A DNA stretch of 30,435 bases, taken from NCBI GenBank assembly GCA_045655165.1, contig JAZOOT010000043.1:1-30435 (forward strand). Direction: 5' to 3'. Within the stretch, counting starts at the first letter, position 1; the number at the start of each line of letters is the position of its first letter. Made by a program: the position numbers and the translations under genes. Source of the DNA: SIG607 sp045655165. GTDB lineage: Bacteria; Bacillota; Clostridia; Oscillospirales; Acutalibacteraceae. The notes beneath the pieces were generated by a model that ran no database searches, had not been told where the DNA came from, and was given only the letters and a program-made list of their open reading frames with translations. Below, piece by piece: positions 1 through 6,906 of the stretch.

Positions 1-93
1 ACTCCCAACACCTACCTCGCCGCCGTTAGTAAAACAACATTTTTGGAGTTTGCTATAGATAATAAGCAAAACGGAACATTCAATATTTTGTAA
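1..93 (+). CDS. C-terminal tail of an unidentified protein (5' end outside window)
   Basis: Frame 1 is open from base 1 to a TAA at 91-93, giving the last 30 residues of a protein (ending ...NKQNGTFNIL). I do not recognise the family from this fragment. The hairpin at 140-167 is followed on this strand by a short T run, so it could also terminate this gene. The base composition looks like a real coding tail, but the evidence is only an open frame at a contig edge. Confidence 0.45.
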   Translation, partial: TPNTYLAAVSKTTFLEFAIDNKQNGTFNIL

Positions 94-139
94 ATAAGGC
101 GAAAAACTAAATATTATTTATTACCGCAAAAAATAAAAA

Positions 140-167
140 CCAAATTCAACCCAAAGGCCGAATTTGG
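140..167 (-). terminator. Terminator hairpin, duplicated copy
   Basis: The arms CCAAATTC (140-147) and GAATTTGG (160-167) form an 8-bp stem with a 12-nt loop. On the minus strand a T-rich run follows (T5, A, T6). It duplicates the hairpin behind the intact tRNA-Pro. On the plus strand a T5 follows, so it may also serve the gene ending at 93. Confidence 0.6.
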
Positions 168-172
168 ATTTT

Positions 173-208
173 TGGTCGGAGTGACAGGATTCGAACCTGC
201 GGCATCCT
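173..208 (-). pseudogene. tRNA-Pro 3' fragment (T arm, acceptor 3' strand, CCA)
   Basis: The 36 nt are identical to 427-462 of the intact tRNA-Pro. They include the TTCGAAT T-loop, the acceptor strand CACTCCG, discriminator A and CCA. The sequence further upstream on the minus strand (209-290) does not supply a matching 5' acceptor strand, so a normal cloverleaf cannot form. A short D-arm-like patch (GGCGCAGCGGTC, near 269-280) lies on the expected side but with wrong spacing. It is best read as a tRNA remnant. Confidence 0.7.
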
Positions 209-233
209 CGGCTACGCCGCCTCTTGCGGTGCC

Positions 234-268
234 CAAAGTTTATAACGCTCACGCGCCTATAAACTTTG
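234..268. repeat. 11-bp inverted repeat inside the tRNA remnant region
   Basis: CAAAGTTTATA (234-244) is the exact complement of TATAAACTTTG (258-268), with a 13-nt loop. No T tract follows on either strand, so it is not an intrinsic terminator. It lies between the tRNA 3' fragment and the D-arm-like patch. Confidence 0.7.
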
Positions 269-329
269 ACCGCTGCGCCATCCTTGCCTTGCTGTATCGT
301 CCGCAGGACGCGCTTCGGCAACGATGCCC

Positions 330-347
330 AAAGCAGGCGCCTGCTTT
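330..347. repeat. 18-bp perfect palindrome containing tRNA-Pro anticodon-arm sequence
   Basis: Bases 330-347 (AAAGCAGGCGCCTGCTTT) are perfectly self-complementary. Bases 327-340 also match 466-479 of the intact tRNA-Pro (anticodon loop and stem), so the left half is another scrap of the same tRNA. Confidence 0.7.
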
Positions 348-371
348 GTGAGAAAATCCATAATCAAATAC

Positions 372-462
372 TATTACTGCAAAAAGTAAAAACCCAAATT
401 CAACCCAAAGGCCGAATTTGGATTTTTGGTCGGAGTGACAGGATTCGAACCTGCGGCATCCT
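372..462 (-). repeat. Upstream copy of the ~90-bp direct repeat (within and behind intact tRNA-Pro)
   Basis: This is the partner of 119-208, 254 bp apart across most of its length. It spans the 3' half of the functional tRNA-Pro and its terminator. Between the two copies (209-371) no gene is seen, only the inverted repeats and tRNA scraps listed separately. Confidence 0.85.
394..421 (-). terminator. Terminator of tRNA-Pro
   Basis: Arms at 394-401 and 414-421 form an 8-bp stem with a 12-nt loop. A T-rich stretch follows on the minus strand. It starts six bases downstream of the encoded CCA. Confidence 0.75.
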
Positions 463-502
463 GCTCCCAAAGCAGGCGCGCTACCAACTGCGCTACACCC
501 CG
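427..502 (-). tRNA. tRNA-Pro(TGG), CCA encoded
   Basis: The minus strand reads as a full 76-nt cloverleaf. Acceptor CGGGGTG (5' end at 502) pairs with CACTCCG, with discriminator A at 430 and CCA at 427-429. The D arm is GCGC..GCGC. The anticodon stem CCTGC/GCAGG carries loop TTTGGGA, so the anticodon is TGG (467-469), which reads proline codons. The T arm contains GGTTCGAATCC. It has its own promoter (518-546) and terminator (394-421), so it is probably transcribed as a single-gene unit. Confidence 0.95.
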
Positions 503-517
503 ATAGGTACGGGTTAA

Positions 518-546
518 ATTATACTATACTGAACCAAGAATGTCAA
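518..546 (-). promoter_or_regulatory. Consensus sigma-A promoter of tRNA-Pro
   Basis: On the minus strand TTGACA (541-546) and TATAAT (518-523) are separated by exactly 17 bp, so both hexamers are perfect consensus. The predicted start is about 511, a few bases before the tRNA 5' end at 502. This fits a strong stable-RNA promoter. Confidence 0.9.
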
Positions 547-558
547 CTTTTTTTAAAA

Positions 559-591
559 AATAAGCGGTGCAATTTTTTTGCACCGCTTATT
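559..591 (-). terminator. Intrinsic terminator after the GH2 gene
   Basis: Arms AATAAGCGGTGCAA (559-572) and its complement (578-591) form a 14-bp stem with a 5-nt loop. Six T follow on the minus strand (555-560). It separates the glycosidase operon from the tRNA-Pro promoter. Confidence 0.9.
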
Positions 592-593
592 TT

Positions 594-2864
594 TTATTTA
601 GATTTGGGCTTTTTAATTTTATTAAGTTTTGCGTTAAGGTCCAAAAGTTGTTCTTTTGTCATTTTAACACCTGCTGTGCCCATAAGACTTGTTAAGCGAA
701 GAACTGTGAATCCGTTTAACATTTGAAGCATTTCGGCTGTTGGCTTAAAGCCCGCAAAACTTGCGCCTTCTTCGGAATCTTTATTCTTTTTACCAAGACT
801 GCCCATCATTTTTGCCATCATTCCGGTAAAGAGTAATTTGCCCTGAACGGTAGCAGCAATATCGCCAAGTTTATCATTTAACGAGAAGTAACCATCGGGT
901 GCATCAATATCAAACCAGTTAAGAATAGCGCCTTTTTCTTTTAAGCGGTAATCTTCGTTAAAAGTATCTACCTTGCGAATTACACTGTGGTCGGTAAATT
1001 CACCTGCAACAGCGGTAAGCTTTGTTTCGCCTTTGTTTTCTACTTCAAAATAGAAGAAGTGGTCTTCGGCGGTTTTTTTGCCAACGGATTTGCCGTTAGC
1101 AAAAAGTTCAACTTCTGGCATATTTGAATAAACGGTAACTTTGGTTACATCTTCAACGCGGTCAATATATCGTTTACCGCAAAGGTGAACGAATTTTTCA
1201 TCGGACAACCATGCCTTGTAAGCATAGAACGAATCTTTTTTGTACTTGCGGTCAAAGGTTACAAGACCTTTATGGTTTTGACCGTTTTCACCGCCTTCGT
1301 TTCTTGCGTCGGCACCAAAGTCAAACATATTCCAAACATGAGTAGCCCACATATATTTACGTGTGAAAAGTTGTTTAATAAGTTCTTCATGGTAAAACGC
1401 CTGATATTCTTCGGTGTAGTCGCCCTGAGTTGGTTCTGAAGTGTGCCAGTTAAGCGCTTCGCAACCGTATTCACTGCAACCAATGGGAATATTGTGATGT
1501 TTTTTATGGAAGTTATCAAACCATGGGCCGTTCATTGTTGTATCGCCGCCGTACCAACCAAAGTAATGGTTGTAAGAAACAACATCGGGAATTTTAACAA
1601 TGTCGGCATCAATTTTGCACATTGAAAGGCAAGCCATTGTGGTAAGGCGTGTTTTGTCCATTTCGTGAGCAAGGTCGTTAAGAATGTGGTGGTTTTCAAG
1701 CAAATCGGGGTCGGCTTCGCCACCCATTGTAATTTCGTTTGAAAGGGCCCAAACAACAATAGACGGGTGGTTGTAGTTTTGGGTAATAAGTTCTTTCATT
1801 TGGCTAATGGTGTTTTCGCGGCCTGTTGCCATGTGGTTTGAAATATAAGGGATTTCAGCCCAAATTACAAGACCTTTCTGGTCGCACAAATCATAAAAAT
1901 ATTGGTCGTGCTGGTAGTGGGCAAGGCGAATTGTGGTAGCGCCCATTTCACAAATAAGTTCAATGTCTTCTTCGTGGTGTTCTTTTGTAAGAGCGTTACC
2001 AAAGCCCCATCTGTCTTGGTGGCGCGAAACACCGCGAAGCGGATATTCTTTGCCGTTTAAAATAAAACCGCGTTCTGGGTCAATAGAAAAAGTTCTAAAA
2101 CCAATTCTTGTAGAAACATTGTCAAGAACAACACCGTCTTCAATAAGTTTTGCGGTTACGGTATAAAGGTAGGGGTTATTTTTACCGTCCCAAAGAATAA
2201 CATCTTTAACCTCTAATTCAGTGGTTGTATCGTCGGCAGTTTTTGTTGCAACAACTTCACCGTCTTTATTTAAAACGGTGTATTCAACCTGCTGACCAAG
2301 TTTAGAGTTTGTAAGGAAAACCTCTATTTTAGCGGTTGCCTTGTCGCCGTCTAAAAGGGGAGTAACGGTAATGCCGCTTCCGCCAAAGTAATCAAGGTCA
2401 AAGTGTGAATTGTTTACTGCAATAATGTTTACATCGCGATAAAGACCGCCGTAAAAAGTAAAGTCGGCAGTTTGGGGGTACACGGTTTCGTTAGCCGAGT
2501 TGTCAACTGTAACAACCAAAAGGTTTTCGTCTTTTGTAAGGTAATCGGTCATATCAGCGCGGAAGGTAGAATAACCGCCGTCATGATGGCAAAGTTTTTC
2601 GCCGTTTAAATAAACATCGGCGCTTGAGTTTGCACCTTGAATTTCAATATAATAACGGTCAGCTTTAGGAAGTTCGTGTTTGTTAATAATTTTAGCATAG
2701 TAACCCGTACCGCGGTAATAGTCGTTACCGCCGTCTTGACCGTCAATAGCGTTCCAACAGTGAGGCAAGTTTACAAAATCCCATTTGTTGTTAATTTCGG
2801 TGGGAATTTCGTTTGCCAATTTTGTGAAAGCCCATTTGTCGTTAAAATTGATAATTTGTCTCAT
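594..2864 (-). CDS. Glycoside hydrolase family 2 enzyme (probable beta-glucuronidase, beta-galactosidase possible)
   Basis: This 756-residue protein has no signal peptide, so it acts in the cytoplasm. It has the GH2 order: sugar-binding jelly roll (about 1-145), immunoglobulin-like domain (about 150-255) and TIM barrel (about 255-555). The acid/base is E377 in WALSNE and the nucleophile is E465 in CSEYG. An N530-H-K532 triplet lies where beta-glucuronidases carry their NxK carboxylate-binding motif. Similar NxK-KGLVT sequences may also occur in some beta-galactosidases, so this does not settle the substrate. The divergent uxuA-uxuB genes favour a glucuronide or hexuronide substrate. The start is ATG with a CGGAGG site upstream. 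The last ~110 residues form a Met- and Lys-rich extension. It is the second gene of an operon behind the symporter. Confidence 0.88.
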   Translation of the reverse strand: MRQIINFNDKWAFTKLANEIPTEINNKWDFVNLPHCWNAIDGQDGGNDYYRGTGYYAKIINKHELPKADRYYIEIQGANSSADVYLNGEKLCHHDGGYSTFRADMTDYLTKDENLLVVTVDNSANETVYPQTADFTFYGGLYRDVNIIAVNNSHFDLDYFGGSGITVTPLLDGDKATAKIEVFLTNSKLGQQVEYTVLNKDGEVVATKTADDTTTELEVKDVILWDGKNNPYLYTVTAKLIEDGVVLDNVSTRIGFRTFSIDPERGFILNGKEYPLRGVSRHQDRWGFGNALTKEHHEEDIELICEMGATTIRLAHYQHDQYFYDLCDQKGLVIWAEIPYISNHMATGRENTISQMKELITQNYNHPSIVVWALSNEITMGGEADPDLLENHHILNDLAHEMDKTRLTTMACLSMCKIDADIVKIPDVVSYNHYFGWYGGDTTMNGPWFDNFHKKHHNIPIGCSEYGCEALNWHTSEPTQGDYTEEYQAFYHEELIKQLFTRKYMWATHVWNMFDFGADARNEGGENGQNHKGLVTFDRKYKKDSFYAYKAWLSDEKFVHLCGKRYIDRVEDVTKVTVYSNMPEVELFANGKSVGKKTAEDHFFYFEVENKGETKLTAVAGEFTDHSVIRKVDTFNEDYRLKEKGAILNWFDIDAPDGYFSLNDKLGDIAATVQGKLLFTGMMAKMMGSLGKKNKDSEEGASFAGFKPTAEMLQMLNGFTVLRLTSLMGTAGVKMTKEQLLDLNAKLNKIKKPKSK

Positions 2865-2887
2865 TTATAAACCTCCGAGATTTAAGT

Positions 2888-2915
2888 ATCACCCTGACAA
2901 AGATATCAGGGTGAT
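2888..2915 (-). other. Intercistronic hairpin between symporter and GH2
   Basis: ATCACCCTGA (2888-2897) and its exact complement (2906-2915) form a 10-bp stem with an 8-nt loop in the 61-bp gap. No T tract follows on the minus strand, so it is not a classical terminator. It may be an mRNA stability or processing element that sets the transporter-to-enzyme ratio, but that is inference. Confidence 0.6.
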
Positions 2916-2925
2916 GTAAAAACAA

Positions 2926-4401
2926 TTATTGGTTTGCCGCGCGGCGTTCTGCTAATTCTGCGTTCATTTTTGCCATTGTTTTCTTATCAAGATTATAAAT
3001 AACAGCAATTCCAATAAACTGCATTATTGCGCTGAACAAGTAAAGACCTGCAACCAACCAGCACATATTGTAAGATGTTGCAGCCGACTGACCCGCAGTT
3101 CCTAAATCGGAAACATAGCCGAGCCAACCCATAATTAAAAGAACCATAGAAGGACCAACGCCCTGTGCTAATTTACGGAAGAAAGAGTGAAGTGAATAAA
3201 CAGTGCCTTCTTCACGTTTGCCAGTTTTCCATTCGTTGTAGTCAATAGCGTCAGCCATTAAAGCCCAAGATACGCAAGTGTAAACGCCCATACCAAGACC
3301 AAAGATAACTAAACCAACAAGGTAAAGAACCAAGGAAATAGATTTGTTGGGAATCATGGGGAATACAAGCATAAATGCGCCGCCAACTAAAGAAACAATG
3401 GTACCTGCAACAGATGCTTCTTTTTTGCCGAACTTATTAACAATTTTTTTAATAAAGGGCATAAAGAGGAACATTGGCAAGAAACCAACCATTTGAACAA
3501 CGCCCGAAAGTTGAGCCATACCGAAGTATGTAGCAAACATAATAGCAACTGCGGTTGTAGCGGCATTCATACCAAGGAACATACCCATAGCAGCAAGTGT
3601 TGCGCCAACAGCAGGACGGTTTTTCATAAAGTTGCCAAATGCCTTAATGACATTGAACTTTTCACTTTCGTTTGTTTTAACAAGGCTTTCGTCAACACGG
3701 ATTGTTATGGTTTTAATCATAAACAAGAAGCATAAGAAACCAATACCACCCATAATTAAAGCTGCCAGGAACACGCGGTCGCCAAGTAAAGTTTGAACCT
3801 GAACGCCGGTTTCAGGGTTAATCATAGGAGTGCCGTCTGCGTTAAACATCTTTTTCCAAATTAACATGGGCAAAATAACATTAGGCAAAATGTTACCAAC
3901 CATAGAACCAATAGAACGCCAAGTAGAAAGCTGAGCGCGTTCGCCAGCGTCTTCGGTAACCAAGGAAAGCATTGAACCGTAAGGAACGTTAGCAATGGTG
4001 TAAAAAGCATCCCAAACAATATAACCAAGAATAAATAAAGCCGCTTTTACAACTTTGGAAGCGCCGGGGAAGGGAAGGAAAACGGCTGCGCCGCCAACCA
4101 AAAGACCAATAGCACCAATTATAATGTATGTTTTGAATTTGCCAAGTTTATATTTTCTGCGGTCGGCGTCAATTAGTGAACCAATCATTGGGTCGTTAAT
4201 TGCGTCCCAGATTTGAACTACCAGCAATAATGCAGACAGTAAACCTGTTTCCATCATCATATAAACCAACCAGAAAGTCTGAACTGTGCCTTTAAGTGCA
4301 AAACTCATGTTGCAACCAAGGTCACCTGCGGCATAAGCGAGTTTATCACGCATACCGAACTTGCGATAGCCCTTGCTATCTAAGGCAATTTGTTTTTTCA
4401 T
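2926..4401 (-). CDS. GPH-family (glycoside-pentoside-hexuronide) sugar:cation symporter
   Basis: The protein has 491 residues and about 12 hydrophobic helices, and resembles the MelB/GusB/YicJ group of the major facilitator superfamily. Typical features are the N-terminal KLAYAAGDLGCN segment, the DAINDPMIGSLID segment in the first half and the TVYSLHSFFRKLAQGVG segment in the second half. These proteins import glycosides or hexuronides with Na+ or H+. The gene is first in a leftward operon, 61 bp before the GH2 gene, so transporter and hydrolase are probably co-produced. The ATG has an AAAGGA site. The substrate cannot be read from sequence; a glucuronide is inferred from uxuAB next door. 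Confidence 0.88.
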   Translation of the reverse strand: MKKQIALDSKGYRKFGMRDKLAYAAGDLGCNMSFALKGTVQTFWLVYMMMETGLLSALLLVVQIWDAINDPMIGSLIDADRRKYKLGKFKTYIIIGAIGLLVGGAAVFLPFPGASKVVKAALFILGYIVWDAFYTIANVPYGSMLSLVTEDAGERAQLSTWRSIGSMVGNILPNVILPMLIWKKMFNADGTPMINPETGVQVQTLLGDRVFLAALIMGGIGFLCFLFMIKTITIRVDESLVKTNESEKFNVIKAFGNFMKNRPAVGATLAAMGMFLGMNAATTAVAIMFATYFGMAQLSGVVQMVGFLPMFLFMPFIKKIVNKFGKKEASVAGTIVSLVGGAFMLVFPMIPNKSISLVLYLVGLVIFGLGMGVYTCVSWALMADAIDYNEWKTGKREEGTVYSLHSFFRKLAQGVGPSMVLLIMGWLGYVSDLGTAGQSAATSYNMCWLVAGLYLFSAIMQFIGIAVIYNLDKKTMAKMNAELAERRAANQ

Positions 4402-4437
4402 TTTTTACAGTCCTTTCTATACTTAACTGACATTTAT

Positions 4438-4466
4438 ATTATAATTCAAAAGTTATATGCGCTGTT
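4438..4466 (-). promoter_or_regulatory. Probable promoter of the symporter-GH2 operon
   Basis: On the minus strand there is a consensus TATAAT (4438-4443). Seventeen bp upstream lies only a poor -35 (AACAGC, 4461-4466). A good -10 with a poor -35 next to regulator repeats is the arrangement expected for activator-dependent transcription. Confidence 0.6.
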
Positions 4467-4498
4467 AGTAAAATTTTGTGTTATAGTAGTAAAATTTT
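4466..4498. promoter_or_regulatory. Pair of 12-bp direct repeats, candidate AraC-type operator
   Basis: TAGTAAAATTTT occurs at 4466-4477 and again at 4487-4498, a period of exactly 21 bp or two helical turns. AraC-family regulators bind two direct half-sites on one face of the DNA with about this spacing. The proximal copy abuts the weak -35 of the symporter promoter, a typical activating position. The adjacent divergent gene encodes an AraC-type regulator, the likely ligand-responsive factor. Confidence 0.72.
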
Positions 4499-4519
4499 TA
4501 TATTTAATGATGAAAAATG

Positions 4520-4548
4520 TTGATAAATAGAAAATTATATACTATAAT
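4520..4548 (+). promoter_or_regulatory. Promoter of the araC-uxuA-uxuB operon
   Basis: TTGATA (4520-4525) and TATAAT (4543-4548) are 17 bp apart. The predicted start near 4555 leaves a leader of about 18 nt before the GTG start of the regulator. It begins 22 bp from the distal operator repeat. Confidence 0.75.
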
Positions 4549-4572
4549 ACTGTTAAGAAAATTAAAAAAATT

Positions 4573-5799
4573 GTGCAAATCACTGGTTTATGGGGTGTGT
4601 GGTTGTTGTTTTACGGTAAAGAACTGGATTTTCTTTGCTCATTTTTAGAAAAATGTCACATAAATGTTTCTCTTGCAACCGAAAATGATGTTTTAAATTT
4701 GGGGAATAAGGAAATTGCTTTTAATAGTATAACCGAAAAAATTAGCCATGAAACAGTTTATTATTTTTCAGGCCTTTTTAACTCAAAATATTTGTTTTTT
4801 CTGCTTCCCGGACAAAGTGAAAAAAAGAGACTTTTGATTGGCCCGTACTTAACAAAGGAAATTGATGAAAAAAGTATTATTGAATGGTCGGACAAGCAGG
4901 GACTTGATGCAAAAGGGCAAAAAGCGATAAATGAGTTTTATTTGTCATTACCTATATTATATGAATATGGCGTTGTGTTTACGGTTCTTGAAACTTTTTG
5001 GGATACAATATGGAAGAATAAACAATATTCAAGTGTTGAAATAAACCCTATAAATTCGCACGATTTTGTTGCTACAATACAAAACGCATCGTTTTCGGGT
5101 GAAGATGCAACCGCCCAAATGGAAATGATGGAAAAAAGGTATAAATTTGAAAATGAAATGATGAATGCGGTGGCAAATGGTCAAATTCATAAAATTGAAG
5201 CAATATTTACAAACTTTTCGGAATCACTTTTTGAAAAGCGCGTTGCCGACCAGTTGCGTAATTTAAAAAACTATGCGGTAATAATGAACACCTTGCTTCG
5301 TAAAGCGGCCGAAAAAGGCGGCGTTCATCCTATATATATAAACAGTATTTCAAGCAATTATGCTGTTAAGATTGAAAGCGCATCAACAAACACCGCACTT
5401 CGCGGTTTAATGAGCGAAATGTTCAGAGATTACTGTCGGCTTGTTCGCAAACACACAATGAAAAATTTTTCTCCGCCTGTGCAAAAGGCAATTGTGTGCA
5501 TTGATACCGATTTAACGTCTGATTTAAGTTTAAACCGTCTGGCATCACTGCAAAACATTAGCCCATCGTATCTTTCTTCGGTTTTTAAAAAGGAAACAGG
5601 GGTAACAGTTACCGAATTTGTAAACAACCGACGTATTAAAAATGCTATAAATTTGTTAGAAACCACAAAAATTCAAATTCAAACGGTGGCTCAATATTCG
5701 GGAATAGATGATGTAAACTATTTTATTAAACTGTTTAAAAAATTTACAGGTATGACCCCAAAACAATATAGACAAAATTTTATAAATAATGAATTATAA
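4573..5799 (+). CDS. AraC-family transcriptional regulator
   Basis: The protein has 408 residues. The last ~100 carry two helix-turn-helix motifs of the AraC/XylS type (LSLNRLASLQNISPSYLSSVFK, then IQTVAQYSGIDDVNYFIKLFKKFTGMTPKQYR). The ~300-residue N-terminal part is a sensing region of a kind common in clostridial AraC proteins; I cannot name its ligand domain. It is divergent from the symporter-GH2 operon and 12 bp before uxuA, so it probably activates both arms in response to a hexuronide. The start is uncertain. The GTG at 4573 is the first usable codon after an in-frame stop at 4528, but no clear ribosome binding site precedes it and the next Met in frame is far inside. Confidence 0.88.
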   Translation: MQITGLWGVWLLFYGKELDFLCSFLEKCHINVSLATENDVLNLGNKEIAFNSITEKISHETVYYFSGLFNSKYLFFLLPGQSEKKRLLIGPYLTKEIDEKSIIEWSDKQGLDAKGQKAINEFYLSLPILYEYGVVFTVLETFWDTIWKNKQYSSVEINPINSHDFVATIQNASFSGEDATAQMEMMEKRYKFENEMMNAVANGQIHKIEAIFTNFSESLFEKRVADQLRNLKNYAVIMNTLLRKAAEKGGVHPIYINSISSNYAVKIESASTNTALRGLMSEMFRDYCRLVRKHTMKNFSPPVQKAIVCIDTDLTSDLSLNRLASLQNISPSYLSSVFKKETGVTVTEFVNNRRIKNAINLLETTKIQIQTVAQYSGIDDVNYFIKLFKKFTGMTPKQYRQNFINNEL

Positions 5800-5811
5800 G
5801 GAGAAAAGGTT

Positions 5812-6891
5812 ATGAAAATGACATTCCGTTGGTACGGCGAGGGAAACGACAACATTAAACTGTCGGACATTAAGCAAATCCCCGGTGTTGATGGCATTGT
5901 TTGGGCACTTCACCACAAAATGCCGGGCGAAATTTGGGAAGAAAACGAAATCGCCGAAGTTAAGCGCCAGTTAGATGAATACGGCTTTAATATGGACGTT
6001 GTTGAATCGGTTAATGTGCACGACGATATTAAAATTGGTTTGCCAACGCGTGACAAATATATTGAAAACTATAAAACCACCATTAAAAACCTCAGTAAAT
6101 TTGGTGTAAAGGTAATTTGTTATAACTTTATGCCTATTTTTGACTGGACAAGAAGCGATTTATTTCACCCCGTGGGCGACGGCTCTACTGCACTTTTTTA
6201 TGAAAAGAATATGATTCAAGATGATTACAATGCAATGGCAAAGTATATTCTTGATTTTACCGAAAAATATAATATGTCTTTTCCCGGTTGGGAGCCCGAG
6301 CGTATGGCAAAATTAGATGAACTTTTTAAGGCATATGAAGGGGTTGACCACGAAAAATTATGGGCAAACCTTAAATATTTTCTTGAAGCCATTATGCCCA
6401 CCTGCCGTGAGTGCGATATCAAAATGGCTATTCATATGGATGATCCACCATGGGATATTTTTGGGCTTCCTCGGCTTCTTATTAACGAAGAAAATATTGA
6501 CCGTTTCTTAAAAATGGTTGATGACCCTTATAACTGCTTAACACTTTGTTCGGGCAGTTTAAATGCCGACCCCAATAATAATGTGGCAGATATTGTTAGA
6601 AAACATTGCGACCGCATTGCTTTTGCACATATTCGCAATGTAAAGCATTTCCCTAACGGTGATTTCCAAGAGGCAAGCCACCGCGACTCTGACGGCGATA
6701 CAGGTATTCTTGAAATTCTTAAAGCATATCACGATTGCGGTTTTAATGGTTATATTCGCCCCGACCACGGCCGACACCTTTGGAATGAGGACCCCGGCAA
6801 TGTTCGTCCCGGTTATGGGCTATACGACCGAGCACTTGGAATAATGTATATGCTTGGCGTTTGGGATACACTAGAAAAAGATTATAAATAA
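5812..6891 (+). CDS. uxuA: Mannonate dehydratase UxuA
   Basis: The 359-residue protein matches UxuA along its length, including the N-terminal FRWYGEGND. It dehydrates D-mannonate to 2-keto-3-deoxygluconate in the cytoplasm, a step of glucuronate breakdown. Conserved patches that hold the metal and catalytic residues include AIHMDDPP (206-213), LCSGS with C246, FAHIRNVK (271-278) and RPDHGR (316-321). The ATG at 5812 follows AAGGAG; a second in-frame ATG lies at 5818. It sits 12 bp after the AraC gene and 15 bp before uxuB, so all three are probably one transcript. Confidence 0.95.
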   Translation: MKMTFRWYGEGNDNIKLSDIKQIPGVDGIVWALHHKMPGEIWEENEIAEVKRQLDEYGFNMDVVESVNVHDDIKIGLPTRDKYIENYKTTIKNLSKFGVKVICYNFMPIFDWTRSDLFHPVGDGSTALFYEKNMIQDDYNAMAKYILDFTEKYNMSFPGWEPERMAKLDELFKAYEGVDHEKLWANLKYFLEAIMPTCRECDIKMAIHMDDPPWDIFGLPRLLINEENIDRFLKMVDDPYNCLTLCSGSLNADPNNNVADIVRKHCDRIAFAHIRNVKHFPNGDFQEASHRDSDGDTGILEILKAYHDCGFNGYIRPDHGRHLWNEDPGNVRPGYGLYDRALGIMYMLGVWDTLEKDYK

Positions 6892-6906
6892 TTTTAGGAG
6901 AAAAAT

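Larger units (their letters stand above)
119..208 (-). repeat. Downstream copy of a ~90-bp direct repeat (tRNA-Pro 3' half plus terminator)
   Basis: This copy matches 372-462 almost base for base, with about a one-base indel and a few mismatches near its left end. It holds the 3' part of tRNA-Pro (T arm, acceptor 3' strand and encoded CCA, 173-208) and the terminator hairpin. Similarity to the intact tRNA stops abruptly at 208, inside the variable/anticodon region. This could be an attachment-site remnant or a simple tandem duplication. Confidence 0.85.

Noticed and set aside
121..517. Small open frames across the tRNA-Pro repeats
   Set aside because: They only translate tRNA and terminator sequence on either strand and have no ribosome binding sites.
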